Shown here: one piece after another, positions 1-5,303 of the stretch | Position numbering within the stretch: the first letter of the stretch is position 1 | Layout: the number at the start of each line of letters is the position of its first letter | Source of the DNA: Bryobacteraceae bacterium | GTDB taxonomy: Bacteria > Acidobacteriota > Terriglobia > Bryobacterales > Bryobacteraceae | Reading direction: 5' to 3' | Length of the DNA stretch: 6,673 nucleotides | Assembly (NCBI GenBank): GCA_025350445.1 | Contig: JANXXV010000884.1 | Span: forward strand, 1-6,673 | Notes under the pieces: model-generated | Told to the model about the DNA's origin: nothing | The model's database searches: none | What the model saw: the letters and a program-made list of their open reading frames with translations, nothing else | Program-made: the position numbers and the translations under genes

Positions 1-1711
1 CAAAGCTGCGCCGCTGCTCAAAACCTGCTTTCAGATAGTGCGAGCCCCGCTGTTGCGCAATCTTGGCATTGGAAGCTTCTCCTTTGGGCTTCTGATTCCA
101 ATAGAATCCGCCGCCTCCGAAGCCTTGGCCGCCGATATTCAGGTTTGGAAAATAAACCGGTACGCCGACCGAGGCGGTCTGATACGACTGATACCAGGGG
201 TTGTTTGGCCAGATCTTGGACCACCCGTCCTTCCCCAAATCGTCCGAAATATAGGCATCGATAAGCTTATGCCAGTCAGCGTGGAAGTCCACTACGGTAC
301 GCGAACTGACCGTCCAGACGGCGTCACCGCCGATGTTGGTGGCGCCCCGCGATGTGCCCGTGGGCACATACAATTGCGAATTGTTGGGAGTGGGGTTCCC
401 GGCTAGATCGGTGGTGCTGTACCGTGCGACCCGGCCGAATACCTTCCACTTGTCATTGATGTTGTAATCGACGCGGTCGGAGAAGTTGTAATAGCCGTAC
501 TTCTCAATGAAGCCCTTTCTGAAATTATTCACGCCGGTGATATTGTCACCCGGATTGTTCGGGGCCCAGAACTGCTTAATCAGCGAAGCGGAGAAGGGGT
601 CAAAGCGGCTCGCCGGGATGACGTTGCCGGCGAATGGGGTGCGCGTGACGGCACCCGTAGCCGAATTGAATTGCGTTGTGTAAGGATCGTAGATCGTGCG
701 CAGGCTGCCGTCAATGTTCAACGAATGGGAGAAATCACCACCAGCCTCCGCAGTGGTTGGAACGGTTCTGGCGTAGCTGTTAGGGGAGCCGACCTTCCAG
801 TATTCCAGCGAGAAGAAATTAAAGAGCTTGTTCTTTATGATGGCATTGCCCAGCGTGCCGCCCATCATATTCTGACGCGTCGCGTTAAAGCTGTTGGTGG
901 TGCGGTTTTGCGCGGCATTAAGCCATGGATATCGACCCAGGTAGAATGCGCTGCCGTGCCAGTCGTTGGTGCCGGACTTGGTGGTCATACTGATCAGACC
1001 GCCGGCGCTATGGCCAGACTCCGCATCCACACTGTTGGTGGAGACGATCACTTCCTGAACGGCATCCGTATTAGGCGGGGTGCTGTTCTTTTGGCCCATG
1101 CCGACAGGCATGCCGTCCACTTGAAGGTCATTCTTCAGGTTTGTACCTCCACCCAGATCCACGCTGTTAGCGGACCAGGAGTGGTTCGGCTGCATTTCCC
1201 CGCGGGTGTTGACGGCCGACGGAGCGATCAATGTCAGCTTGAACGGATTGCGGTCGAAACGGGGTATTTCCGTCGCCATTTTCGAGTCGATGGTGAGGTC
1301 TTTGTTGCTGGAGTTGAACTGGAGATCCACCGGAGTTTCTTTCACAGTGATGCTCTCCGTAAGCGCGCCGGCTGTCAGCATGGCGTTTATGGTTACGTCG
1401 CCGCGCGTCTGAACCGCAAAGTTTTCCTGCAGGAACTTGCCGAATCCGGGCACCGCGACGGTGACCGAGTAAGTGCCGGGATCGACAAGATCGAACAAAT
1501 ACAGGCCCGTCTGGCTGGTCTCGCGTACCGTCCGGATTCCTGTATTCACGTTCAGCAAAGTCACTACCGCACCGACGATCACGGACTTACTCTGGTCAGT
1601 GACGAGGCCCTCCACTCGCGCTCTGTAATCCTGCGCAATCGCTGCGGAATCAAAACAAACGCAAAGCGAAGCGGCTAAAACCCACATGGTGAAACAACTT
1701 AGTTTCTTCAT
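1..1711 (-). CDS. TonB-dependent receptor-like outer membrane protein (partial, N-terminal 570 codons)
   Basis: This frame is open without a stop from an ATG at 1711-1709 to the window edge, so the 3' end is missing; relatives are commonly about 1000-1200 residues. Residues 1-26 look like a Sec signal peptide: MKK, a hydrophobic core, then AIA before Gln27. Residues about 30-115 match a carboxypeptidase-regulatory-like beta-sandwich (RVEGLVTDQ, GAVVTLLNVNTG, GLYLFDLVDPGTYSVTV). Residues about 140-260 resemble a receptor plug (NDLQVDGMPVG, QEVIVSTNSVDAESGHSAGG, SMTTKSGTNDWHGSAF). The rest begins the beta-barrel and carries phrases frequent in Acidobacteria receptors (YDPYTTQF, PFAGNVIPASRFDPFS). 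The likely role is an outer-membrane receptor or transporter for oligosaccharides, peptides or other large nutrients; the substrate cannot be read from the sequence. The start is supported by AGGGGAAGGA just upstream (AGGGG is 8 nt from the ATG). It is divergent from the winged-helix regulator at 2150. Confidence 0.9.
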   Translation of the reverse strand, partial: MKKLSCFTMWVLAASLCVCFDSAAIAQDYRARVEGLVTDQSKSVIVGAVVTLLNVNTGIRTVRETSQTGLYLFDLVDPGTYSVTVAVPGFGKFLQENFAVQTRGDVTINAMLTAGALTESITVKETPVDLQFNSSNKDLTIDSKMATEIPRFDRNPFKLTLIAPSAVNTRGEMQPNHSWSANSVDLGGGTNLKNDLQVDGMPVGMGQKNSTPPNTDAVQEVIVSTNSVDAESGHSAGGLISMTTKSGTNDWHGSAFYLGRYPWLNAAQNRTTNSFNATRQNMMGGTLGNAIIKNKLFNFFSLEYWKVGSPNSYARTVPTTAEAGGDFSHSLNIDGSLRTIYDPYTTQFNSATGAVTRTPFAGNVIPASRFDPFSASLIKQFWAPNNPGDNITGVNNFRKGFIEKYGYYNFSDRVDYNINDKWKVFGRVARYSTTDLAGNPTPNNSQLYVPTGTSRGATNIGGDAVWTVSSRTVVDFHADWHKLIDAYISDDLGKDGWSKIWPNNPWYQSYQTASVGVPVYFPNLNIGGQGFGGGGFYWNQKPKGEASNAKIAQQRGSHYLKAGFEQRRSF

Positions 1712-1714
1712 CTA

Positions 1715-1724
1715 TCCTTCCCCT
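1715..1724 (-). promoter_or_regulatory. Ribosome binding site of the receptor gene
   Basis: On the minus strand the bases before the ATG read AGGGGAAGGA and then TAG. AGGGG is 8 nt from the start and AAGGA is 3 nt away, so AGGGG (1724-1720) is the better-spaced anti-SD match. It lies inside one copy of a 14-bp tandem duplication. Confidence 0.7.
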
Positions 1725-1747
1725 ATGATCGGTCCCCTATGATCGGT
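1720..1747. repeat. Perfect 14-bp tandem duplication in the receptor leader
   Basis: The plus-strand unit CCCCTATGATCGGT occurs twice head to tail (1720-1733 and 1734-1747) with no mismatch. On the receptor mRNA the unit reads ACCGATCATAGGGG, so the AGGGG Shine-Dalgarno core is present twice, 8 and 22 nt from the start codon. It looks like a recent slippage duplication. It could give a standby ribosome site or alter leader structure, but that is inference. Confidence 0.85.
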
Positions 1748-1775
1748 ACTGGCGACCCGGCAATTTTTCGTACTC

Positions 1776-1817
1776 TGCGACCGCATCCGGCGTGAGGGCT
1801 TCCGGATTCCGGTCGCA
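1776..1817 (-). promoter_or_regulatory. Long stem-loop in the 5' leader of the receptor mRNA
   Basis: On the minus strand TGCGACCG (1817-1810) pairs perfectly with CGGTCGCA (1783-1776). Nested inside, ATCCGG (1807-1802) pairs with CCGGAT (1790-1785), leaving an 11-nt loop and a small 2-by-1 internal loop. That gives 14 base pairs, mostly G-C. The element lies in the predicted leader, about 65 nt before the start codon. No T tract follows it on either strand, so it is not a classical intrinsic terminator. A role as mRNA stabiliser, regulatory RNA element or DNA operator is possible. Confidence 0.6.
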
Positions 1818-1832
1818 CATTTCTGGAAATGT
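1817..1832. promoter_or_regulatory. 16-bp palindromic operator-like dyad
   Basis: The sequence ACATTTCTGGAAATGT has two perfect 7-bp arms (ACATTTC and GAAATGT) around a 2-bp centre. With the predicted receptor start of transcription near 1837 it would lie at about +6 to +21, a position where a dimeric repressor would block initiation. In RNA it could instead form a 6-bp hairpin with a four-base loop abutting the larger stem-loop, with which it shares base 1817. No binding protein is identified. Confidence 0.5.
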
Positions 1833-1843
1833 ATCGTCGTTTG

Positions 1844-1871
1844 AATGTAACTGAAGCGCAAACAATGTCAA
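1844..1871 (-). promoter_or_regulatory. Candidate sigma-70-type promoter of the receptor gene
   Basis: On the minus strand a perfect TTGACA -35 box (1871-1866) is followed after 16 bp by TACATT (1849-1844), a 4/6 match to TATAAT. The predicted transcript starts near 1837 and has a leader of about 126 nt. A paired direct repeat lies 5 bp upstream of the -35 box, and the imperfect -10 box would suit an activator-assisted promoter. Confidence 0.55.
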
Positions 1872-1876
1872 GAGAA

Positions 1877-1895
1877 GTTACGGGGAATTTACGGT
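1877..1895. promoter_or_regulatory. Paired TTACGG direct repeat, copy 1 (candidate regulator site next to the receptor -35 box)
   Basis: The plus strand reads GTTACGGGGAATTTACGGT, with TTACGG at 1878-1883 and 1889-1894, a start-to-start distance of 11 bp or about one helical turn. Tandem half-sites at this spacing are typical of OmpR/ToxR-family winged-helix binding sites. The element ends 5 bp upstream of the receptor -35 box, where a class II activator would sit. A near-identical copy lies at 2042-2061. Confidence 0.5.
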
Positions 1896-2041
1896 CGCAG
1901 CGTTATCGCCGCCCTTCTAATTTGCGTTCCTCCAATAGAACTAATCTTGTTGGATCGCCAAGCCGCGTCTTTTCATACCGCCGTGCGCCATCTTTGCCTC
2001 CGAACGAAGATGAGCGCCTAATACGCCGATAGAACCAAGTT

Positions 2042-2061
2042 GTTACGGGAAAGTTTACGGT
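2042..2061. promoter_or_regulatory. Paired TTACGG direct repeat, copy 2
   Basis: The plus strand reads GTTACGGGAAAGTTTACGGT. It differs from copy 1 by one substitution and one inserted base, so its TTACGG half-sites (2043-2048, 2055-2060) are 12 bp apart. It lies about 70-90 bp upstream of the predicted start of transcription of the winged-helix regulator, in the same orientation as copy 1. It could serve autoregulation or looping between the two sites 165 bp apart. Confidence 0.45.
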
Positions 2062-2096
2062 GATAAGTACACCCAGAGGCGCCGAATCGCGACTAG

Positions 2097-2125
2097 TTGC
2101 GTACAGCGTCTGCTGCATGTATGAT
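2097..2125 (+). promoter_or_regulatory. Weak candidate promoter of the winged-helix regulator gene
   Basis: TTGCGT (3/6 match to the -35 consensus) and TATGAT (5/6 match to the -10 consensus) are separated by 17 bp. Transcription would start near 2132, leaving a leader of about 18 nt before the ATG at 2150. The ribosome site is only a weak AGGCAGG, consistent with low expression of a regulator. Confidence 0.4.
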
Positions 2126-2149
2126 TTCTCTGTCACAGGCAGGTTTTGA

Positions 2150-3445
2150 ATGGCAACTGAGATCTCAGCGATTAAGGAAAAACGGGATCTGGTGGACCGG
2201 GTTGCCAATAGCCCGATTTTCCAGAGATCACCACGGCTGCGTGAGTTTCTGATCTATGTTTCCGACTGCACGATCAATGAGCGGTTGGAAGGAGTGCGCG
2301 AGCAGCAGATCGCGGAGAACGTCTTCAATCGGAAACCCGACTATAATGCCGGGCAGGACAACATCGTCCGGGTGGAAGCGCGCAGTCTTCGAAAACGTCT
2401 GGACGCTTATTTTGCGGGAGAGGGTAAAGACGAACCCATGATCCTCTCCATGCCCAAAGGCAGCTATTCGATCTGCTTTGAAACTCGCCCACTTGAGATG
2501 GAAGCCCGTGCGCTGGTTGAAATCCCCGATCCGGCGGAGACAGCCGTTGTGGCGATCCCTCCGGGACGGTTCCCCTGGCTGGTGGGTGTACTTTGCGCTT
2601 CAGTTGCCGGATTGGCGGTTCTCGTAGCGATGCAGTGGCAATTTAACCGGGCGGGAAAAGGAATCTTGAGGCCTGCTCTTATTCTTCCGTTTTCGGCGTT
2701 AATTGAGGATTCAAAAGACACCTATATCGTCACGAGCGATAGTAGCTTGGTGCTGATCGAGGATTTGCGGCGGCGGCAGGTCAGCCTGGACGATTACATT
2801 ACGCGCCGGTACATGGGAGATGCAAACGCGCCCGCTTCCGACCCCGTCAGGCAGGAACTGATTCAAATCCTGCTGAAGCGCCGGTATACTAATGCCGCTG
2901 AAACCGCGTTGGCTGCCCGAATTGTCCAAAGGTACAGCGGGAGTTCTTCGCGGATGCTCTTACGATCAGGTCACGGAGTGCAACTGTCCGACTTTAAAAA
3001 TCACAATGTCATTTTGTTTGGTAGTCCGGCGAGTAATCCGTGGGCCAGATTATTTAGCGAAACGCTTAATTTTCAGTATGACTGGGATCAAGCTAGACGG
3101 GGCTTGTTCCGCAATCGGTCGCCGCGCGCGGGGGAGCAGGCCGTCTATTCGATGAGTACGAACCCCGGCGAAAAAGGAGAGGCATACGCCGTGGTGGCGT
3201 TCGTGCCCAATGTCAATGGTGAAGGTCATGTTTTGCTCGTCGCTGGAACAAGCGCGGAAGGCACGGAGGCGGCGGGCGAATTTATAACCGATGACACCAG
3301 GGCGGCGGCGGCCATAAAGGCGATCGGCATCGACCCTGCGGGGCCACCTCGCCATTTTGAGATTCTCCTCGGAGCAAAGGCAATTGCTGGAAGCGCAAGC
3401 CAATCGACTATTCTGGCGAGCCGGCTGATTTCCGATTCGAAGTAA
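2150..3445 (+). CDS. Membrane-anchored winged-helix (ToxR/CadC-like) transcriptional regulator with an uncharacterised periplasmic domain
   Basis: The 431-aa protein has three parts. Residues about 18-113 fit an OmpR/ToxR-type winged helix: helices near 24-42 and 50-62, a recognition-like helix NIVRVEARSLRKRLDAYFAG (71-90), and a hairpin wing PMILSMPKGSYSICF (96-110). The same N-terminal domain occurs in Acidobacteria and Proteobacteria ahead of other output or repeat domains. Residues about 141-163 (FPWLVGVLCASVAGLAVLVA onward) are a single membrane segment. The remaining 265 residues should be periplasmic; I do not recognise this domain, but it has a GSPASNPWARLF stretch (291-302) followed by LNFQYD. 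The start is an ATG with a weak AGGCAGG upstream. It is divergent from the receptor gene and followed after 217 bp by the ATP synthase cluster. Inferred role: one-component sensor-regulator of the neighbouring receptor and perhaps of itself. The winged-helix and membrane calls are solid; the target is a hypothesis. Confidence 0.8.
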   Translation: MATEISAIKEKRDLVDRVANSPIFQRSPRLREFLIYVSDCTINERLEGVREQQIAENVFNRKPDYNAGQDNIVRVEARSLRKRLDAYFAGEGKDEPMILSMPKGSYSICFETRPLEMEARALVEIPDPAETAVVAIPPGRFPWLVGVLCASVAGLAVLVAMQWQFNRAGKGILRPALILPFSALIEDSKDTYIVTSDSSLVLIEDLRRRQVSLDDYITRRYMGDANAPASDPVRQELIQILLKRRYTNAAETALAARIVQRYSGSSSRMLLRSGHGVQLSDFKNHNVILFGSPASNPWARLFSETLNFQYDWDQARRGLFRNRSPRAGEQAVYSMSTNPGEKGEAYAVVAFVPNVNGEGHVLLVAGTSAEGTEAAGEFITDDTRAAAAIKAIGIDPAGPPRHFEILLGAKAIAGSASQSTILASRLISDSK

Positions 3446-3536
3446 GTCCGGCACTTTAACCGCGGTCCACTATAGCGGGCAGGATCAGCTCTTATCAGAT
3501 TGACTGTAAACTCCGAATCGTCCGTTTCCGGGCAAT

Positions 3537-3563
3537 TCGAAATTTCTGAGCGCCCAATTTCGA
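3537..3563. repeat. 8-bp inverted repeat upstream of the ATP synthase operon
   Basis: TCGAAATT (3537-3544) and AATTTCGA (3556-3563) are perfect inverted copies around an 11-nt centre. There is no T tract, so a terminator is unlikely. The repeat ends 4 bp before the candidate -35 box of the ATP synthase promoter and could be an operator. Confidence 0.4.
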
Positions 3564-3567
3564 CTGC

Positions 3568-3597
3568 TTGCGCGAAGGGCTCGAATCGTGGTAATTT
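3568..3597 (+). promoter_or_regulatory. Weak candidate promoter of the ATP synthase operon
   Basis: TTGCGC (3568-3573) is followed after 18 bp by TAATTT (3592-3597), preceded by TGG to give an extended -10 pattern TGnTAnnnT. Transcription would start near 3604 with a leader of about 59 nt. Both boxes match only partly, and other choices in this spacer cannot be excluded. Confidence 0.3.
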
Positions 3598-3662
3598 AGG
3601 CGCTTCGGGGCGTTCACTTTCAAGTAATTTGCCTGCATCAGGCCGTTCCCTGTCGAAACTTC

Positions 3663-4112
3663 ATGGACGCAACACTACACGCGCTAGGCCAAGTTCTGTT
3701 ACAGGGCCTCCCCACCTTTTTCCTCGTCATCTTCTTGCATTTTTACTTAAAGGCGATGTTCTTCACGCCTCTGGGGAAAGTGCTTCATGCGAGGAACGAA
3801 GCGACCGAGGGTGCCCGGAAGCAAGCGGCGGAGAGCCTGGAACGGGCCGCCGCGAAGGCGGAGGCTTATGAAGAATCGATCCGGGGCGCCCGGAGCGAGA
3901 TCTATCAGGAACAGGAAATACTGCGGCGCAAATGGCGTGATGAGCAAACTGCACACATTTCTGACGCGCGAAAGCGGTCGGAGGTTTTGGTAAAAACGGC
4001 GAAGGCTGAGATTTCTGTTCAGGCGGCGGAAGCGCGCGAGTCTCTGGCCGCGAACAGTCAGGCGCTGGCCACTCAGATCACCGAATCGATTTTGCAGAGG
4101 AGAGCCAATTGA
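3663..4112 (+). CDS. atpF': F-type ATP synthase subunit b' (b-type peripheral stalk subunit)
   Basis: The 149-aa protein fits the b/b' family of the F0 sector, which forms half of the dimeric peripheral stalk joining the membrane a subunit to delta and alpha. A single membrane segment at residues about 16-34 (LPTFFLVIFLHFYLKAMFF) is followed by the family-like TPLGKVLHARNEATEGARKQA. The rest is a charged, Ala/Glu/Arg-rich helix (about 45-145) expected to form a coiled coil with the second b subunit. The b' label rests on position: it is first of two consecutive b-type genes and, unlike the second, has no cleavable leader. The ATG has no clear Shine-Dalgarno sequence upstream (CTGTCGAAACTTC). 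Its TGA overlaps the TTG start of atpF by 4 nt, indicating translational coupling. Confidence 0.88.
   Translation: MDATLHALGQVLLQGLPTFFLVIFLHFYLKAMFFTPLGKVLHARNEATEGARKQAAESLERAAAKAEAYEESIRGARSEIYQEQEILRRKWRDEQTAHISDARKRSEVLVKTAKAEISVQAAEARESLAANSQALATQITESILQRRAN
4096..4104 (+). promoter_or_regulatory. Ribosome binding site supporting the TTG start of atpF
   Basis: AGAGGAGAG lies within the last codons of the preceding gene. Its AGGAG core (4098-4102) is 6 nt upstream of the TTG at 4109. This near-ideal site decides the start in favour of TTG. Confidence 0.75.
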
Positions 4113-4729
4113 AACGGTTGCTGCTTTCCGTAGTGTTGGTGGGCGCGTGGTCCGCTTTTGGCCAGGATAACGCCGTGGAAAAGGCCGGTGAAAAACTTGG
4201 CGAGCATACCGAATCCGCCGAACAGAACGAAATGCCCAACGAGATTTGGTGGAAGTGGGCGAACTTCGGCATTCTGATGGCTGGACTCGGATATCTGGTG
4301 GCGAAGAAAGCCGGTCCGTTCTTTGTATCGCGAAGCGCGGAGATCCAAAAAGGCATCACCGAGGCAGCGGCGGTGAAGGCGGAGGCCGAAGCGCGCGCCC
4401 GCTCGATTGAGGCACGCATTTCAAACCTTGCGGGAGAAGTACAGGCGCTGCGCAAGAGTTCGCAGCAAGAGATTGCCGAAGAAGGCGCGCGGATCAGTGC
4501 GGAAACAGCGCATGACATTGCCAGAATGCAGGCGCAGGCTGAGCACGAGATCGCCTCGGCTGCCAAGAATGCAAGTCTGGATTTGAAGGCACAGGCGGCT
4601 GAACTGGCGATGGGCATCGCCGAGCGGGAAATCCGTGGAAGAATGACGCCGCAGACTCAGGATGGCTTGGTGAATTCATTTGTTCAGGACTTGCAACAGG
4701 AAGCGAAGACCAAGGCGGCGTTGAACTAG
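4109..4729 (+). CDS. atpF: F-type ATP synthase subunit b
   Basis: The 206-aa protein is the second b-type peripheral stalk subunit. Residues 1-18 (MKRLLLSVVLVGAWSAFG) look like a signal peptide, followed by a polar stretch of about 28 residues and then a membrane segment at about 47-66 (IWWKWANFGILMAGLGYLV). Next come KKAGPFFVSRSAEIQKGI, a typical b-subunit exit from the membrane, and a long Ala/Glu/Arg-rich helix (about 75-175) for the coiled coil. It is longer than the roughly 156 residues of the E. coli b subunit because of the N-terminal leader. The start is TTG, supported by AGGAG 6 nt upstream, and overlaps the TGA of the b' gene (TTGA). The stop is 1 nt before atpH. With b' it would make a heterodimeric stalk that holds delta and alpha. 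Confidence 0.92.
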   Translation: MKRLLLSVVLVGAWSAFGQDNAVEKAGEKLGEHTESAEQNEMPNEIWWKWANFGILMAGLGYLVAKKAGPFFVSRSAEIQKGITEAAAVKAEAEARARSIEARISNLAGEVQALRKSSQQEIAEEGARISAETAHDIARMQAQAEHEIASAAKNASLDLKAQAAELAMGIAEREIRGRMTPQTQDGLVNSFVQDLQQEAKTKAALN

Positions 4730-4730
4730 G

Positions 4731-5279
4731 ATGCCGCAAGCCGTCGCTACGCGATACGCGCGCGCCCTGGTGGAAGCGGTGCTTAACCCCGCCGCGGCAC
4801 TGGAACCGAAGCGCGCCGCCGAAGAACTCGACTCGTTTCAGCAGATGCTTGCAGGAGCTTCCGAGCTGCGCAATGTGCTGCTCTCGCCCGCCGTAACGGC
4901 ATCGCGCAAGCGCGCGGTGGTGGCGCGATTTGCCGGGATGATGCCGCTTTCGCGCATTGTGCGCAATTTTATCTACATACTGATCGACCGGCGGCGGATT
5001 TTGATTTTGGACGAAATTGTCGATGCATATAAAGTGATTCTCGACGAGCGTCTAGGCATAGTGCGGGCCGATGTGAAATCGGCGGTGCCGTTGAGCGCGG
5101 AACAGCAGTCGGCGGTGGAAATCGAGTTGTCGCAAATTTCCGGGAAACAGGTGCGCTGCAATTATGCGGTGGACGAGGATCTGCTGGGCGGCGTGGTGGC
5201 GAAGATCGGGTCCACAGTCTACGACGGATCGGTTCGGGCGCAATTGAACGCGTTGAAACAGCGGCTGACCTCTAGATAG
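4731..5279 (+). CDS. atpH: F-type ATP synthase subunit delta (OSCP homologue)
   Basis: The 182-aa length is normal for the family. Delta caps the F1 head and links it to the b/b' stalk. The N-terminal helical domain opens with the conserved ATRYARALVEAV (residues 6-17) and contains LRNVLLSPAVTASRKRAVV and NFIYILIDRRRI. The C-terminal domain has the family signature LLGGVVAKIGSTVYDGSVRA followed by QLNALKQRL (151-179). The ATG follows the atpF stop by one nucleotide, with no strong Shine-Dalgarno of its own, so translation is probably coupled to atpF. It is followed after 24 nt by atpA, the usual delta-alpha order. Confidence 0.95.
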   Translation: MPQAVATRYARALVEAVLNPAAALEPKRAAEELDSFQQMLAGASELRNVLLSPAVTASRKRAVVARFAGMMPLSRIVRNFIYILIDRRRILILDEIVDAYKVILDERLGIVRADVKSAVPLSAEQQSAVEIELSQISGKQVRCNYAVDEDLLGGVVAKIGSTVYDGSVRAQLNALKQRLTSR

Positions 5280-5303
5280 GCGGCGGGAAAGGAATAAAGA
5301 ACT

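Larger units (their letters stand above)
1712..2149. other. 438-bp divergent intergenic regulatory region
   Basis: This is the gene-free stretch between the leftward receptor gene and the rightward winged-helix regulator. Reading from the receptor side it holds the receptor RBS and 14-bp tandem repeat (1715-1747), a 42-bp stem-loop (1776-1817), a 16-bp dyad (1817-1832), a minus-strand promoter (1844-1871), a paired TTACGG repeat (1877-1895), a second paired repeat (2042-2061) and a weak plus-strand promoter (2097-2125). I see nothing definite between 1896 and 2041. No tRNA or known riboswitch is apparent. Confidence 0.75.
3446..3662. other. 217-bp spacer upstream of the ATP synthase operon
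   Basis: No gene is supported here. The stretch holds an 8-bp inverted repeat (3537-3563), a weak extended -10 promoter candidate (3568-3597) and short direct repeats (CGAATCGT at 3514 and 3582; GTAATTT at 3591 and 3624). No convincing terminator for the preceding regulator gene is visible, so read-through into the ATP synthase genes is possible. Confidence 0.5.

Noticed and set aside
671..1678. 335-codon open frame on the plus strand
   Set aside because: It is antisense to the receptor gene, whose minus-strand translation has a signal peptide, a regulatory-like domain and receptor signatures. The plus-strand product has no recognisable domain and an Arg/His-rich composition typical of a shadow frame.
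1712..1837. Cobalamin riboswitch in the receptor leader
   Set aside because: Receptor genes often have one, but the leader is only about 126 nt and I see no B12-box-like GCCACTG or the usual multi-branched core. The stems present do not fit a known class.
1829..2032. 67-codon plus-strand open frame in the divergent spacer
   Set aside because: It has no ribosome site, its product is Arg/Ser-rich with no family resemblance, and it overlaps the receptor promoter and one direct repeat.
1903..2208. 101-codon minus-strand open frame overlapping the regulator start
   Set aside because: It covers the regulator promoter and start codon in antisense, and the predicted product is basic and unlike known families.
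3446..3481. Possible intrinsic terminator after the regulator gene (CCGC and GCGG segments)
   Set aside because: The pairing is only about 4 bp with a long loop and no T run follows, so it does not meet the criteria for an intrinsic terminator.
4890..4900. GCCGTAACGGC palindrome containing the CCGTAAC half-site seen in the divergent spacer
   Set aside because: It lies inside the atpH coding frame, has a single half-site rather than a phased pair, and is explained by codon content (Pro-Ala-Val-Thr-Ala region).
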